Below are positions 39,312-40,410 of a DNA stretch of 40,410 bases, in pieces. Source of the stretch: Dehalococcoidia bacterium (lineage in GTDB: Bacteria; Chloroflexota; Dehalococcoidia; SM23-28-2; RBG-16-64-32); the NCBI GenBank assembly GCA_030690405.1, contig JAUYGU010000069.1:1-40410 (forward strand), read 5' to 3'. The first letter of the stretch is position 1. Every line of letters starts with the position of its first letter. Made by a program: the position numbers and the translations under genes. The notes under the pieces were generated by a model, which did no database searches, was not told the DNA's origin, and saw nothing but the letters and a program-made list of their open reading frames with translations.

Positions 39312-40410
39312 CTAGCGCTCCTCCCGCCGGTAGAGGTCTGCGTACACCACGCGACCGGCGTAGCGGTAGTGGTCGTCCAAGTAAGCCGCCAGCTCCGCCG
39401 GCGGGCGGTAGCCGCCGCTCGCGAGCTGAGGCTCCTCCAGCGTGATGAGGATGAGGGCGGGCCGCTTCTCTTCGAGGTCGGCGATCACCTCGTCGAGGAT
39501 CGACTTGTCCACGCTGTAGGGGCGATTGTGGAGCCAGCGGCTGGCTGGCTGCCGGTCGGCGAGGAAGTAGATCTCGCTCTCCCGCCCCCACTCGTAGATG
39601 TAGTCGCCCGGCTGGGTCATTCGCTCCACCGCTTCCGCGATCACGGGTGCGGCGACGGCGTCGTCGGCGTAGTCGCGGTAAGTGTACTGCACCTCGAAGC
39701 GGTCTGCGGGCGTCGGCTGGGCGTAGGCGAAGACGGCCGCGGCCAGGGTGACCGCCGCCGCGGCGGCCATCGCCAGGCCGAGGCCGCGGCGGCCCTCCTG
39801 CCAGCGCTCCCAGACGTAGGCCAGGCCGAACGCCCCCGCCAGCGCTGTCCCCGGCAGCAGCTGCACCGAGTAGTGCGGCGAGGTCTTGCCCAGCGTCTGC
39901 GCCGCCACCTCCGAGAACGCCAGGAAGGAGAGCACCAGCCAGGCGTAGCGATCGCCTCGCTTCCACAGCCGCCACACCCCAACCGCCGCCAGCGCCCAGA
40001 ACAGCAACCCGCCCAGCAGGGGCACCGGGTTCATCAGCAGCGGCGGCACAAGCTTCATCCAGAACGGGAACTCCCCCGCCCACAGCCAGTTGAAGGCGAA
40101 CATGGCGTACCAGAGCTCGTACAGCGCGCCGTGGACGGCGAAGTAGGCGACGAAGGGGACGGCGGCGAGGGCGGCGCCGGCGGCGAGGGCGATGCCGGCG
40201 CGGAGGAGGTGCGGCCGCTCCCGGCGGTGGCGGAGGAAGAGAACGGCGAGCCAGGCGCCGTAGCCGATAAGGGCCCAGAGGGCGGACTGGCGGGTGAAGA
40301 TAGCGAGAGAGGTGAGTGCGCCGGCGGCGAGGAAGGGCCAGGGTGATTGGGAGCGGGCGCCGAGGGCGAAGGCCCAGAGGCCGGCGGTGAGGGGGAGGAG
40401 CATGAAGACC
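39312..40410 (-). CDS. GT39/ArnT-like membrane glycosyltransferase, N-terminus cut by window
   Basis: The visible 366 or so residues have multiple hydrophobic helices (LTSLAIFTRQSALWALIGYG, GIALAAGAALAAVPFVAYFA, LLGGLLFWALAAVGVWRLWK) and a soluble C-terminal part (VIAEAVERMTQPGDYIYEWG, FLADRQPASRWLHNRPYS, YEWGRESEIYFLADRQPA). This is the pattern of GT-C type enzymes that move sugars from polyprenyl-phosphate carriers to lipids, glycans or proteins. The frame runs off the right edge, and the catalytic N-terminal DE-type loop lies outside. It precedes the GtrA-GT2 fusion that would make its donor, so the two may act together. Confidence 0.8.
   Translation of the reverse strand, partial: VFMLLPLTAGLWAFALGARSQSPWPFLAAGALTSLAIFTRQSALWALIGYGAWLAVLFLRHRRERPHLLRAGIALAAGAALAAVPFVAYFAVHGALYELWYAMFAFNWLWAGEFPFWMKLVPPLLMNPVPLLGGLLFWALAAVGVWRLWKRGDRYAWLVLSFLAFSEVAAQTLGKTSPHYSVQLLPGTALAGAFGLAYVWERWQEGRRGLGLAMAAAAAVTLAAAVFAYAQPTPADRFEVQYTYRDYADDAVAAPVIAEAVERMTQPGDYIYEWGRESEIYFLADRQPASRWLHNRPYSVDKSILDEVIADLEEKRPALILITLEEPQLASGGYRPPAELAAYLDDHYRYAGRVVYADLYRREER

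Noticed and set aside
39048..40346. Long plus-strand frame opposite the glycosyltransferases
   Set aside because: It is an antisense frame of two membrane glycosyltransferases, rich in Arg, Gly and Gln, with no motifs.
1..40410. CRISPR array
   Set aside because: No regular repeat-spacer pattern was seen. The repeats found are too short, too few or unevenly spaced.

Overview
The window is GC-rich bacterial DNA. It is most likely chromosomal sequence from a Chloroflexota bacterium (Dehalococcoidia-like). This is an inference from the mix of a deazaflavin-type (F420-like) oxidoreductase, a stand-alone elongation-factor-like domain protein, an interleaved riboflavin operon, a four-TM holin-like protein and several promoters placed almost on top of their start codons. 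No 16S gene or other decisive marker is present.

The left part, about 1 to 16480, is accessory DNA. It holds an IS21-like element end, an array of TTGGAC hexamers in front of a HicB/HicA toxin-antitoxin pair, and a complete IS1182-type insertion sequence. It also holds a reading frame that fuses the N-terminus of a glycosyltransferase to the C-terminus of a type I restriction HsdR subunit, an AbiEi/AbiEii pair with a serpin relic at its end, and a pRiA4b ORF-3 protein. A radical-SAM gene coupled to a frameshifted partner follows. Next come surface and stress genes: a secreted beta-helix protein, an RRM protein, a DUF2188-winged-helix fusion, tiny membrane proteins, CsbD, an ice-binding-like wall-anchored protein and YggT. 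A divergent excisionase-like/BTAD regulator pair closes this part. Two similar structured blocks (9510-9656 and 16304-16451), each ending at an anticodon-loop-like CTTTTAA core, together with a T-arm-less tRNA-Lys, suggest stepwise island accretion at a tRNA-Lys gene.

The right part, 16585 to 40410, is core-like and densely packed. It carries an MFS carrier, then divergent lepB-pyrE and an ECF sigma/anti-sigma/SIMPL-lipoprotein operon, then dcd-DUF3291. After an F420-type reductase and a DinB-fold gene comes a riboflavin cluster (ribD, ribE, ribBA, ribH). That cluster is interleaved with a mycothiol-type DinB enzyme, a methyltransferase, another DinB gene and a TPR-cyclase. The remainder is a GNAT / phosphatase / nitroreductase operon, a holin-like membrane protein, the elongation-factor-like protein, a GGDEF-HD-GYP protein and two envelope glycosyltransferases, the last cut by the window edge.

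The strongest leads are the proposed tRNA-Lys accretion zone with its repeated block, the GT-HsdR chimera, the apparently permuted alkaline-phosphatase-like protein that also carries a dispersed repeat in its coding sequence, and the TTGGAC array upstream of hicBA.
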